From Malus domestica (Eukaryota; Streptophyta; Magnoliopsida; Rosales; Rosaceae): a stretch of DNA of 64,000 bases. A program made the position numbers and the translations under genes. A model generated the notes under the pieces. That model saw only the letters and a program-made list of their open reading frames with translations. It did no database searches and was not told the origin of the DNA. This document shows, piece by piece, positions 36,137-48,259 of the stretch. The DNA lies in contig NC_091663.1 of assembly GCF_042453785.1 (NCBI RefSeq), positions 35,700,001 to 35,764,000 of the forward strand, read 5' to 3'. Within the stretch, counting starts at the first letter, position 1. Every line of letters starts with the position of its first letter.

Positions 36137-36540
36137 TGATAAACCTACATTTCCTCCAGGTCAGCACACCACTCCATGTCAGCAATCCATGCAGTTCGAT
36201 CTACCTGAGTCATGTGCTGCTAAGCCATGTGCTGCTGACTTGACCTGAGTCATGTGCTGCTAAGCCATGTGCTGCTGACTTGAAATGATTACTCTAAATG
36301 GAAGCCATGAGACCTTGTCGAAGATGCTGATGAAGATGGACAGAAGAATATTGTATAAACTCACACAGCTAGACAAACACTTTCTGGTAGTTGTTTATTG
36401 CATGCGTGACCTTTATTATTGCATGCGTGTATGTAAATCTTGTATAAAGAACATGCTGCTGTTGAAGAGCAGCAAGGACTGAATTCAATTGAGTTGAGTT
36501 TATGAAATCAGTCTCTATAAACCTAGTTTAAATTCTTTCA
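36137..36540 (+). repeat. Right LTR of the copia element
   Basis: 404 bp, followed by the target duplication AGCAG (36541-36545). Confidence 0.95.
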
Positions 36541-36595
36541 AGCAGCCTATCGGCTTTTGCCACAGGTTCTTCATGAGAAATTTTTAATTGTGATG

Positions 36596-36725
36596 GGAAC
36601 ACGGATGGTACACCACATGTTTTTATGTAAATGGTAGAAAATTTTAATTTTTAAGTTATCAACATTTTAACACACATATCCCACCATTTATATAGGGACA
36701 CATGGTGTACCATCTCGTGTGACGG
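36596..36725. repeat. Hairpin MITE
   Basis: AACACGGATGGTACACCACA at the left pairs with TGTGTCCC..ACATGGTGTACCATCTCGTG at the right around an AT-rich loop. Related words (GGTACACCA, TATAAATGGTGG) occur in the hairpins near 8544-9125 and 14500-14620, suggesting one broad family. Confidence 0.5.
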
Positions 36726-37845
36726 TCACATTGAAAAATCTCTCATTCTTCACCTTCATTGTGAATAGCCTCGTTGCTAGACGCCATGTTAAGCAAGTAA
36801 CGTTAGGTCATCTGATGCCTCAAGACGAACAACCTATGGTTCCAGCTGCTAACCCTAATGGGGTTGAGACAACGTACCTTCACGAGGCTCGCCAAACGCC
36901 GGAGAAGGATTCAGGTATTCAGATTCAAGTTCACTCCAAGCAAACCGATGACGACGCAGATTGACAAGGTAGGTGAACCTGTGGAGGGCGATGTTTCCGG
37001 ACACAAAGCAACCTGAAGAAGGTTTGGAGCATTGAGGATGTACCAAAACTAGATAAAGAGAAAAATGAGAAGAAGAAAGGAAAAGGGTGCAATGAGTAGT
37101 GAAAAGTTGACACTAGTAATGGAGATAGAAGACGAAGATAAATGTGTTGAAAATGAGTTACACATTGATGGGATGAGAGACCTTGTATGTGCTTATAAGT
37201 AAGTTGGGCTACTCTCCATATTGTCAATTGGTTTTATGATAGAACCTCAACTTTCTTCAAAAGGATCAAAGATTGCTTTAAGGCGCGTAATACCACTTTT
37301 TCACATTGCTCCAAACATAAACGAAAAATCAAAAGCGTTTATTCATAGTAGAAAGGAAGCTATGAGGAGGAACAATGGCATTTAGTCGAGTAAGTCTTAG
37401 CCCTAGCTATATGTCATATATGGCGGTTGGCATGGTGGCTCGTCGGGCTGCAGTTCACACTGGGGTTGCAAGTTTCAATTACTGAGATTATTGGGTAGTC
37501 GCAGGAGCTTCCGAAAGGTGAAATAGCTATGCTCAAATGAGTCAAATCAATGTAACATGAGAATTTGCAGTCGGGTCCAAGGGGTGAACTAAAAATTGTC
37601 AAATTTGTTGTTCACTCAAATTACAACATTTGAATTTAGAACATTATGTGATTGCGTCACTGTTATACTGAAAGTTTTTAAATTTCTCGATAAGAAGGCA
37701 TTAGCTAAATTTGTTTAGTGTGACCATTTGATCCCCGAAACGAATTCATATCAACATTCAACATTGAAACCATGAGGAAAAAGAATCATATATAACAAAA
37801 TAACAAAAATAAAAATTTGAAATGGTGGAGGATATCTGAGGGAAA

Positions 37846-37985
37846 GTGTTATTCAAATACCTATTTTTACTTCTGACACACTTTTGTTAATTTTTTATCA
37901 TTGATCTTTTTCAATTTGTTTGATCTAATGGCCAAAAATTAAGAGGGGTGTGTGAAAAATAAAAATGATGTGTGGATAGCAATAT
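37846..37985. repeat. MITE-like inverted repeat ('CTATCCACA' family), copy 4
   Basis: GTGTTATTCAAATACCTATT and CTTCTGACACACTTTTG at the left pair with GGGTGTGTGAAAAATAAAAA and GATGTGTGGATAGCAA at the right. Confidence 0.55.
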
Positions 37986-38544
37986 ATACCCTATCCAAGA
38001 CTGGATATTTCTAATTGAATTACCACATGACTCCCATCAAAATTTGGGAATTGGGAGCCTTGTTTGGTGGTAGAAGAAGGTACAAGAAGGTACAAGAAAA
38101 ATTGTACCAAAAATGAAATAAGGAAAACAAAAATGTACCAACATATTGTTAGGCTAAATAAACTTAATTATACACTAAACTGGATATGGAGACATAATTC
38201 CATATTTAAACAAATAACGTTGAGGGCCGCCATAAAACTCCGGTAAGAGGATCTTCCGGTGGTCGAAAGCTATGCCGATAACATTTTCATCGGAAGAAGA
38301 AAAAATAACTCAAACACTGTGAAGTCTTCTTCCTCTTCCATGTGTTTCCTCCAAGTAAATATATATGCCCTCCTTGCAATTAACCAGCCTTAGCCCAATC
38401 AATTTACTCACTAAAGTTTTACTTTTGTTTCTATACTTTTTCTTGCTTTTTTTTTCTTGGTCCCAGTGACCATTTTCTCACCTTCTTGCTCTTCTAGTTA
38501 ATCAAACTCCCTATCCCCCCTGACCCAATTTTTTTACTCCAAAA

Positions 38545-39639
38545 CTATTTTTCACCTTCTTGCCCTTCCCACACCGTTGATCTCATCATCTCTCGTTCTT
38601 CAAAATAATGAGTTGATGAACGGTAGAGATCATAAGGGGCCCACAGATGATCAACGGTGCAGGCCTTTCTTGAATCTAACCTCAACCAGGGCTTGCCCTT
38701 CCCACTCCAATGCAGCAAGCTTATAGGGCCAGGATGCAAACTCCTACACTTGCCTTCGAGATTATCCCCACCAAGTCCATGCTGGTTCCACCTGTGATGA
38801 ACGGCCGTGATGTCCCCAGCCAAAACCAATAAAAACGGCGGCAAAGACCCCAAATGGTAAATTCGCTTCTGCTTCTGCACTAGCATCCACTCCTCCATTT
38901 TCTTAGTGTACCCACCTTGTCTCCATTTATCCACGTCCACCACCATCACCCCTGTGTTGAAATAGCAAGGATTTCTGCCCTCAAACGTTTTGGACATTTC
39001 GTTGTCGGACCAGAACGATTCTGTGAAATATTGGGTGAAGTTTGCATGGCAATATTCTGGCGCTGCCAATACCTTGCCTTGCAAGTCAACCTTCCATAAC
39101 TTTGCCACGTCATCCACAACCACAAGGTCCGAGTCTAGGTATAGAACCCTATTCACATCAACTGGGATTATGTCGGCTAGGTAAATACGTGCATAGTTTA
39201 AGGGTTGGTCCAAGGCTTGACGTATCGACTTTGATATTTTCCCACGTACCCTCTTCGAATCGAAGCGGTAGACGTTGAATTTGAGGTAGGGGAAGGTGGA
39301 TTTGATGTTGGAGAGCACCTCGGGCTCGAACCGTGCCCAGAGAAAGTGGAACTCGACAATCTCTGGGCACGTCGAGTGTTGCAGGATTGAAAGCACAGCC
39401 GACATGGTGCCTCTTAGGTAATTGGAGTCAAGTGTCATAGCGATGTGAATTTTCTTTGCATGCTCGCAAACATCCCCGTTTCGAAAAGCTGGAGCTTCTT
39501 GAAAGATGGCAACATCTGGAGAAATTTTCCGAATGATGCCAAGGCGGATGCCTGTGGTGGCGGCACCATGGGTGAGGCAGTGGAGGAAGATGAGGAGGAG
39601 GAGAGACAGGAGGCCATGAGATGTCGATGAGGTGGCCAT
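38545..39639 (-). CDS. Galacturonosyltransferase-like (GATL) GT8 glycosyltransferase (364 aa)
   Basis: A single reverse-strand exon from the ATG at 39639. Residues 1-28 form a signal peptide or anchor ([18 protein letters not shown]). The GT8 domain follows: [15 protein letters not shown], the metal-binding DxD in [12 protein letters not shown], the [14 protein letters not shown] block, [13 protein letters not shown], and the closing HWSGKGKPW (HxxGxxKPW) motif. Length and the intronless structure match GATL proteins, Golgi enzymes that act in pectin/xylan synthesis (PARVUS/GATL1 group). The acceptor sugar cannot be read from sequence. An upstream 12-codon ORF lies in the likely leader. All catalytic motifs are present. 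Confidence 0.92.
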   Translation of the reverse strand: MATSSTSHGLLSLLLLIFLHCLTHGAATTGIRLGIIRKISPDVAIFQEAPAFRNGDVCEHAKKIHIAMTLDSNYLRGTMSAVLSILQHSTCPEIVEFHFLWARFEPEVLSNIKSTFPYLKFNVYRFDSKRVRGKISKSIRQALDQPLNYARIYLADIIPVDVNRVLYLDSDLVVVDDVAKLWKVDLQGKVLAAPEYCHANFTQYFTESFWSDNEMSKTFEGRNPCYFNTGVMVVDVDKWRQGGYTKKMEEWMLVQKQKRIYHLGSLPPFLLVLAGDITAVHHRWNQHGLGGDNLEGKCRSLHPGPISLLHWSGKGKPWLRLDSRKACTVDHLWAPYDLYRSSTHYFEEREMMRSTVWEGQEGEK

Positions 39640-39684
39640 CCTGCCCTTAATCGTAGAAGAAGGTGGTGGAGGCCCTGGAGGGGG

Positions 39685-39723
39685 TCAAGGAAGAAGAGGA
39701 GGACGAGGGAGAGTGGTAGCCAT
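39685..39723 (-). promoter_or_regulatory. Upstream ORF in the GATL leader
   Basis: An ATG at 39723 opens a 12-codon frame (MATTLPRPPLLP, then stop) that ends 45 bases before the GATL ATG. It would be translated first if it lies in the mRNA, which could lower GATL output. Confidence 0.4.
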
Positions 39724-40367
39724 AGCTAGGCTGGTTGAGAGACGGTTTAGGGGAGAGGTTAGAGATTAATGATTGAAAACAAAAATTTAGGGGGAGGAGG
39801 GAGGTTGGTGGGATTGTGAGGAAGAGAATATTACTCGGAGGAAGAGAAGGGGATTTTTATGTGTAAAAAGGGAAGGTTATTAGTTATGGTACGTAAGACC
39901 CCATGTCCCAAAATCAAGCATATATTACACACAAGTGAATAATAAGAAACTTATTTATAATAAACTAAATTTTAATTTCTAAATAAAACTTAATTCTAAT
40001 GAGTTAGGTCCAAATTCTAAAATTATAGAAAAACTCAAGCAGTAAAAAATAAACTTGAAAAACTATTATTTTCCAACAACTGAGAACCTCAACATCGGAT
40101 TCATGAAAATCAAACTCAAAACAAGCATACTTCACTTACCCGTCCCTTGGGTTTTTTTTAGGGAGTTTTAACAAAATACTCCCGGTACTATTCATTTTTA
40201 ACAAAAAATCATATTTTTACCTTTAACTGACACTATTCACTATACCTTTAAAAATGGCTTTTCGTTAAAAGAAATTTTTTTTTAGACTTTTCGTTAGTTT
40301 TTTTATTTTTTTATTATATATTCCCAATTTATGTAAGTCAATATGTCAGAAACGAGGTCATCTAATG
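39724..40367. other. GATL / RRP4 divergent intergenic region
   Basis: An AG-rich leader-like segment sits next to GATL. Then AT-rich DNA follows, with a decayed 'TTTTAACGAAAAG' MITE at about 40157-40300, up to the RRP4 promoter motifs. Confidence 0.5.
40157..40300 (+). repeat. 'TTTTAACGAAAAG' MITE, rearranged copy
   Basis: GGGAGTTTTAACAAAATACTC, CGGTACTATTCATTTTTAAC and TTTTTCTTTTAACG-type words in family order, with an internal rearrangement. Confidence 0.45.
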
Positions 40368-40465
40368 TGGGCTTATTTTCATTATTATTTAACTGGGCCT
40401 TAAAACGTGAGGCCCATTCATTGCCTCCAAATCCATGCAACGATCTGGGAACTCAGGCTAGGGTT
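40368..40465 (+). promoter_or_regulatory. Site II motifs and telo-box of the RRP4 promoter
   Basis: TGGGCT (40368-40373), TGGGCC (40394-40399) and GGCCCA (40411-40416) are site II elements. TAGGGTT (40459-40465) is a telo-box. Site II plus telo-box is the known promoter signature of plant ribosomal-protein and ribosome-biogenesis genes. All lie within 150 bases of the RRP4 ATG, before a CT repeat (40478-40499). Confidence 0.65.
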
Positions 40466-40477
40466 CAGGGTTTTTCT

Positions 40478-40499
40478 CCTCTCTCTCTCTCTCTCTCTC
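40478..40499. repeat. (CT)n microsatellite in the RRP4 leader
   Basis: About eleven CT units directly upstream of the RRP4 ATG. Confidence 0.85.
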
Positions 40500-40513
40500 C
40501 CACAGCGAGAAAG

Positions 40514-42823
40514 ATGAAAGATTTACAGCTTTCGCTGAACCAAACCCAGAAGGTTCGGCTACAGAGAGCTCTCGAAAAGCTCGAGTCTTTGTCTTCAAAA
40601 GCCAATTCCAACGCCTCCGTCACCGTCGCGGACTCCATCCCCGTTAACTACGAAGACGGCCTTCTCAAGTACCCCTCTCTCTTTCTCTCTCTAGAATGCT
40701 CTGATTTGGTGATTTTTTACTTGGGTTTTCTACAAAATTTTATTTTATCTGCAAAATAATTTCTGGGTATCTCGGATTTCTTGTGCATTCAGGGGACATG
40801 GGACCTCTGAGGTCAATGGGGAAGTTGTTGCGACGGTTTGCGGCGTCGTCGAGAGAGTCAATAAGCTGGTTTATGTGCGTTCTTTAAGGGCCAGGTACTT
40901 TTTTTTTTTTTTTGAACAAACGATATTATTTACAATAAGGAAGGAAATGATGGGCTAAGCCTTATAATGAGTTGGCAATAATTTGATTCAAATTTACTTT
41001 TGGCGAGAATCGAACTTAAGACATCTAACTTACTAGTGAAAGTGAAGAGGAATACCACTAGACCGTAGAATTGGTAATTAAGTGTTTAATTATTTGGTTT
41101 TCTAAGAATTTGGAAGTTTTAGTTTTTTTGTTAATTTTTTTATCATTGGCGCTTAATGAAATTTTCATAATACGCAATTTGGTAGGTACAAACCAGAGGT
41201 TGGAGATATCATAGTGGGGCGTGTAATTGAGGTAAAAAAAAGGAATGCTGAACTACCTTTCGATTAATTTTATCGAAGGTTTGATTATTGATGACTGATG
41301 ATTCGCTTTATGTTGGTTTTTTGAATCTTTTTTTGTAATCTGGAGATTAATATTTGTGCAGGTTGCTCCGAAACGTTGGAGAGTGGAGATAAACTATAGC
41401 CATGATGCAGTGTTGATGCTTTCTTCAATGAACTTGCCCGACGGCATCCAGGTATAGCTGTTACCCCAAGTTGGCAGCATGCATCAGTAGTGATAAGTTT
41501 CTTTTACCAGATAACCATGAGATGGGACAATTGAATGCTAACTAGTTCGTTGTTCAGTACATTGTCCACGGTTTACTGTTATGTAACTTCGTTAGTGCCA
41601 AAGATAACCATGGGATGGGACAAAGGAATGCCATTTTTACAGTTGAACATATTTGACATGAATCATGGAATTCTGTTCTATGAATTCATACGGCTGTATT
41701 TGAATCTGTTAGATGATCTAGAATTCTCTTCGTATGAACTTTTGTTTGTCAATCTGAACGCTACAGAACCCTTTGATTTGTTATGTATTCTATTGGGTAT
41801 TAATTTAGATAATTTGAACTCCTTTTCAAAAGAAGTAGCGTATTTCTACCATTCGCTCTTGAAATGGAAACATGTTCGGATTCAATTTGGATTTTCCAGT
41901 AGTGTAAATTAGGGTTACAATCCCTCATTTAAGTTTCACTCTTTCAATTGCTAGAGGCGCCGAACTGCTCTGGATGAACTCAACATGCGCAGCATTTTTG
42001 AAGAGAATGATGTCATTTGTGTAAGTCATGTAACATGAATTACTTGCCTAATTGAATATAAAAAAAGGAGCAAATTAAGAATTGATCCATTGTTACAAAT
42101 ACTTTCCCTTTTCCAGGCCGAAGTTCGTGGTTTTCAACATGATGGTTTACATGTCCAAGCAAGAAGTCAGAAGTATGGAAAGGTTCGTCTTCTACATAAT
42201 TTCTCAACTTTCAAAAGGATTTCTGATCATTTTGTTTGGTTGTTTTCAGTATTCGCTTCATCGTTGTTGCTTTCCTTTCAATTCTAACTTGCATTGCCTT
42301 TCTTGCGTCCATGGTCTTGTGATTATGTATTATTTGTTAGGATTTCTACCAATGACTGTAACCTGCTTCGCAGCTTGGAAGGGGTCAGTTGCTCACAGTT
42401 CCTTCTTATCTAGTGAAACGACGAAAGCAGCACTTCCATCATTTAGAAAACTACGGCATTGACCTGATACTAGGCTGTAATGGTTTCATCTGGGTTGGTA
42501 AACACGTTGAAGTTACCAATGATATGGTGGTGGATCCGAAGTCAGGACAAGATGGTTTCAAAGCCGATAAAAATTCCTTTAGTCCCGAAGATCAGGAGAA
42601 AAACTACACTCTCCAACAGACAAGAGAGAACATATGCAGGACCGCAAATGCTGTCCGCGTATTGTCTGCTTTAGGCTTCAATATTACCGTAGAAGTGATC
42701 ATGGAGACGGTTGATTTGAGCAGTTGTATAAATGTTGCTATACATGAAATGCTTGGTGCAGAGTTTTGTGTTCTGGTTGCAGAGAAGGAGGCTGTACGCC
42801 GAAGCATGACTAAAAAGAAGTGA
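40514..42823 (+). CDS. RRP4: Exosome complex subunit RRP4 (324 aa)
   Basis: Seven exons in phase: 40514-40668, 40793-40894, 41186-41231, 41362-41451, 41955-42020, 42117-42182, 42374-42823 (975 nt). The protein starts MKDLQLSLNQTQKVRLQRAL, then an N-terminal exosome domain (GHGTSEVNGEVVATVCGVVE), an S1 RNA-binding domain (YKPEVGDIIVGRVIEVAPKRW, then the DGLHVQARS..YGKLGRGQ region), and a KH-like domain (YGIDLILGCNGFIWVG). RRP4 is one of three RNA-binding cap subunits of the 3'-to-5' exosome, acting in rRNA processing and RNA decay in nucleus and cytoplasm. Length matches the Arabidopsis protein. It is convergent with ABP1, about 225 bases between stops. Intron 2 contains a SINE. Confidence 0.95.
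40897..41068 (-). mobile_element. tRNA-derived SINE in RRP4 intron 2
   Basis: On the reverse strand it starts CTACGGTCTAGTGGTATTCC (A-box-like) and holds GTTCGATTC (B box, 41007-41015). It ends, after TTGTTCAAA-like words, in a poly(A) run (the T run at 40897-40913). This is the layout of a tRNA-derived SINE. Target duplications were not clear. Confidence 0.65.
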
Positions 42824-43048
42824 CGATTTGTTGTCTAACGAATGTAATCTGTATCGTTTGAAATCTCAACGTGTGTATCACAATTTTCATCAGTCTTTCA
42901 TCCCAATTACTCGCAGTTTTGCAAATTGCGAAATTCCGCTTACAAAACATATACGTACATTGAAATCAAAACTCTGTTCTCAATGTCTTTTTCGAACGAT
43001 AATGAGACTAGATGATTTACAACGGTTGTTCGCGACGTTTCTAAGATA

Positions 43049-44913
<1,865 letters not shown>

Positions 44914-45264
44914 TTTCTCGCTCCTTCCACAACTACTTTCTCTGCGTCTTTTTCATGAGGTGTGCCAAGTAATTTTATTTTCTAATTGTTTGATGGGGGT
45001 GTTTTAGTCGTAGCATTCTGTTGGGTTTCCGCAGGCCCAAAAGCACTTTCAGGACCAAAAACACGTTTAGGCCCAAAAGCACTTTTATGGGATAAGGCGC
45101 ACAAGACCAGTTCTCTTGCCAAAGGTTTAGGAGGAGGAGACGAGTGTTTACCCAGCTGCTGCTCTACTGAGCTGACTACCATTGTTGAGTCGGTCTCTCT
45201 CAGCTGCTCTCTGGATAAGCAGCTTACCCAATTCTCAGCCACAGCCAGCCAACTCCACGAACAG
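44914..45264. promoter_or_regulatory. Bidirectional promoter between ABP1 and mTERF4, with mTERF4 leader
   Basis: The two genes are divergent. GGCCCA motifs at 45034-45039 and 45070-45075 (site II type) lie between them. The mTERF4 leader exon probably ends at AACAG|GTCAGC (45264), so the shared promoter is only about 150-200 bases. Confidence 0.55.
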
Positions 45265-45792
45265 GTCAGCTTCTTCTTCTTTTTCTTCCTTCTCTGCAAC
45301 TTTGTTCAAGTTAACGAGCATTTAGCTGACGAAAATGGAGATTAAATGAGAAATGGATAATTGGGTTTTCTCAAAAGTTTGTGTCTTGGGTGGCTTTTTA
45401 CTGTCTGCTTCTGAAAGAAGCTGAACTTTCTGCTGTCCGGCTTTTGCTACTGAAAAAAGCTAAATTCTTCGTATTATGTATTTTTGGATGTAAATGGTAG
45501 AACCCAAATTTTTTTTTTTATGCCTACGGTATGAAAATTGTATTCCTTTTTATGTGTTTTTGTAGAAATTTGTCTCACAAATGAAAATTAAGCCTCTTTT
45601 GGTTGCTGAATTTCATTAGAATTTGTGAGTCCGTTATTCGAAAGGTAAGAAAATAACAAGATTATCATGTTGTATTAGTAGATTTTCTTTGATGAACAAG
45701 ATTATCATGCTGTTCTCTACTGTGTGCTATTTTGTATTTGAGTTGTGCCTTTCGTTTTTCGCAGGCGTGTTGGTAGTTTTAAATCTGGAAGT

Positions 45793-47358
45793 ATGAAGGT
45801 TAGATGCTATGCTGGTATTACGAAACCCAGCTTTTTGCTTGTGCATTCAGAGTTACCGGCATTTACATCTCTTAAGCCCGAATTCGATTCTATATCCACG
45901 CTTTGCAACCGAGAGAAGTTGATTCGGTTGATAACAAGGTGTCAGTATTCTGTTTCTGGTAGAAGGTCAGAAAGCAGTTATAAGGATTCGTCGGTTTCAA
46001 ATCCAAACACCACTCGTTTAGGTAGGAGAGAAAGAGGTTCTTCATCCTTATATAGTCGTCCTAGTCTGTTAGATATGAAGAATGAAAGGATGGAAAATCG
46101 TGCCCGGGTTTATGATTTCTTGCGAGGAATTGGTATTGTCCCTGATGAGCTTGATGGATTGGAGCTTCCTGTTACAGTCGAAGTTATGAGGGAACGTGTG
46201 GATTTTCTTCACAATCTGGGGCTTACAATCGAAGACATTAACAACTATCCACTTGTTCTAGGCTGCAGTGTGAAGAAAAACATGATTCCTGTGCTCGATT
46301 ATCTTGGGAAGTTGGGTGTTAGGAAATCCACATTCACAGAGTTCTTGAGAAGATATCCACAAGTCCTGCATGCTAGTGTTGTTATTGACCTTTCACCAGT
46401 GGTCAAGTATCTTCAAGGAATGGATATCAAACCCGATGACATTCCTCGGGTTCTTGAGAAATATCCAGAAGTGCTGGGATTCAAGCTTGAGGGGACCATG
46501 AGCACTTCAGTGGCTTACTTAGTTGGAATTGGGGTTGCAAGAAGGGAGATTGGCGGAGTTTTAACTAGATACCCGGAGATTTTAGGGATGCGTGTTGGTA
46601 GGGTGATCAAGCCGTTTGTTGAGTATCTTGAAAAGTTGGGTATTCCAATACTAGGTGTGGCTAGGCTGATAGAAAAGCGGCCTCACATCCTTGGGTTTGG
46701 ATTGGAGGAGAGGGTGAAACCGAATATTCAATCCCTTTTGGAGTTTTGCGTTCGAGAAGAATCACTTGCTTCTGTAGTGGCACAATATCCTGAGATCATA
46801 GGAATTGATCTCAAGTCTAAGCTTCTCAGTCAACAAAGTTCACTCAAGTCGGTAATTGATTTGGATCCCGAGGACTTTGGCAGAGTTGTTGAGAAGATGC
46901 CTCAGGTTGTTAGCCTCAGTGATAGACCTATGATGAAGCATGTCGATTTCCTTAGGAATTGTGGATTTTCCTTGGAGCAAGTGAGGAAGATTGTCGTCGG
47001 GTGTCCCCAGTTGCTTGCCTTGAATCTCGACATCATGAAACTCAGCTTCGATTTCTTTCAAACAGAGATGCAAAGGCCTTTGGATGACTTGGTTGCTTTC
47101 CCAGCATTCTTTACTTATGGTCTGGATTCGACCATAAAACCAAGACATAAGATGGTTTCAAAGAAAGGGTTGAAATGCTCCCTCGGATGGCTTCTCAACT
47201 GCTCCGATGAAAAGTTTGCGCAACGAATGGACTACGACACTATTGACATGGAGGAGATGGAATCATTACCGTCATTTAATATGAATACGCTCACAGAACC
47301 AAGGAGCGACAATTCAGGTTCTGACTACGATGATGATAGCGATGATGATTATGTATAG
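45793..47358 (+). CDS. mTERF4: Chloroplast mTERF4-type protein (BSM/RUG2-like, 521 aa)
   Basis: One coding exon, preceded by a 500-bp leader intron (45265-45764, acceptor TTCGCAG|GCG). The ATG at 45793 (MKVRCYAGITKPSFLL) gives an N-terminus rich in Ser/Arg and poor in acids, consistent with a plastid transit peptide. From about residue 105 to 430 there are about nine helical mTERF repeats with the recurring pattern (L/V)xxYPxVLG: for example INNYPLVLG, LRRYPQVLH, LEKYPEVLG, LTRYPEILG, IEKRPHILG, VAQYPEIIG. The tail is acidic (SGSDYDDDSDDDYV). The Arabidopsis protein BSM/RUG2 binds plastid RNA and promotes group II intron splicing and chloroplast development. It stands head to head with ABP1, as in Arabidopsis. 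Confidence 0.93.
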   Translation: MKVRCYAGITKPSFLLVHSELPAFTSLKPEFDSISTLCNREKLIRLITRCQYSVSGRRSESSYKDSSVSNPNTTRLGRRERGSSSLYSRPSLLDMKNERMENRARVYDFLRGIGIVPDELDGLELPVTVEVMRERVDFLHNLGLTIEDINNYPLVLGCSVKKNMIPVLDYLGKLGVRKSTFTEFLRRYPQVLHASVVIDLSPVVKYLQGMDIKPDDIPRVLEKYPEVLGFKLEGTMSTSVAYLVGIGVARREIGGVLTRYPEILGMRVGRVIKPFVEYLEKLGIPILGVARLIEKRPHILGFGLEERVKPNIQSLLEFCVREESLASVVAQYPEIIGIDLKSKLLSQQSSLKSVIDLDPEDFGRVVEKMPQVVSLSDRPMMKHVDFLRNCGFSLEQVRKIVVGCPQLLALNLDIMKLSFDFFQTEMQRPLDDLVAFPAFFTYGLDSTIKPRHKMVSKKGLKCSLGWLLNCSDEKFAQRMDYDTIDMEEMESLPSFNMNTLTEPRSDNSGSDYDDDSDDDYV

Positions 47359-48259
47359 AAATAGAATGATCACTCAACCTTCAATTTGGCTTTTCAAATT
47401 GGGGTTTCCAGTAGAGTTTTGTGGATGTTATATTGTGAAAGTAAATTTATTTATTTGAAGTATTACACACTTTTTCTTTTTTGGCAAGTACTTGTGATGT
47501 TAGGCCTCATTTGGCAGCCTGTATAAGGGATCAGATAGGATAGTTAATATGATTCCGGGTGTTTGGTGCAATTCAGTACTAAATAGTACCCGTATTACTT
47601 ATACTGGGCCCACACATTTACATGTGCTAATGTAGCAAGAATGTAAAGGAAGAGGAAGAGGCTAGAAACCGAGTCCGAATTTGCTCACTAACCTTCTTAA
47701 AGCGCACCGCGTGTTCAGAGTATTGTGTTCACGAGTATTTTGTTAGTTCGACGATGGATTTTTCTTCATTGATGGGGTAAATTTTTGAGTTTTTCTACTC
47801 AAACACCAAATTCGTCTTGAGTTTGATCGTGAACTTAAGCAGAGCACATTTCTGGTGAGGACAAGGGAGCAAATTGATGCGGTAACTTTCTGAGATTCCA
47901 ATAGAAGTACGAATGACATTGTTATGTTGTTGCAAGAACAACAGCGAAACGATTCAGTATTTCTATGTACAAAACTACAAATTTATCATTTCATAACTTT
48001 TGTTCAACTATATTTTCTCTTGTCAATATCCATCCTATATGAATAAGATCGCCGGAACATGAACGAATGCGTCCATTATCGCGACATTTCCCCAAAGTCT
48101 GACGGTGGCTTTGGCTCCTGCAGGCTGCAAGTGAGGCAAGCACCATTTTGTTCATGTAAATGTACAAGCTCTCTTCATACTTTCGAGCCATCAGCATCGA
48201 GAAACTTCGTATAATCGTGTGCCTATCGATTCATGTGAAAAAGCAAGCTACTTGGATTC
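47359..48259. other. mTERF4 3' flank and RPH1-like 3' flank
   Basis: From 47500 a GCCTCATTTGGCAGCCTGTA..ATTACTTATACTGGGCCC segment has the look of a MITE or hAT-like repeat end. The last 250 bases before 48260 are probably 3' UTR of the reverse gene. No gene is seen. Confidence 0.4.

Larger units (their letters stand above)
31522..36540 (+). mobile_element. Young Ty1/copia LTR retrotransposon, nearly whole
   Basis: LTRs 31522-31925 and 36137-36540 (404 bp each, TGATAAACC..TTTCA) appear to differ at only about one base. A perfect 5-bp target duplication AGCAG flanks the element. The primer site TGGTATCA.. directly follows the left LTR. Coding domains run in copia order between about 31970 and 36250: gag with a CCHC knuckle (CX2CX4HX4C), protease, GAG-pre-integrase, integrase core, reverse transcriptase with the YVDD box, RNase H. 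This order and the RT sequence suggest the Ale/Hopscotch side of copia (inference). The element looks nearly whole, with about one break. LTR identity points to insertion within roughly the last few hundred thousand years. Confidence 0.96.
36546..38544. other. Spacer and GATL 3' flank
   Basis: Contains a hairpin MITE (36596-36725) and a 'CTATCCACA' MITE (37846-37985). The last 300 bases are probably GATL 3' UTR and flank. Short open frames here lack domains. Confidence 0.5.

Noticed and set aside
42082-42462. Open frame overlapping RRP4 exon 6 and intron 6
   Set aside because: It reads through an intron in another frame; the spliced RRP4 model explains the region.
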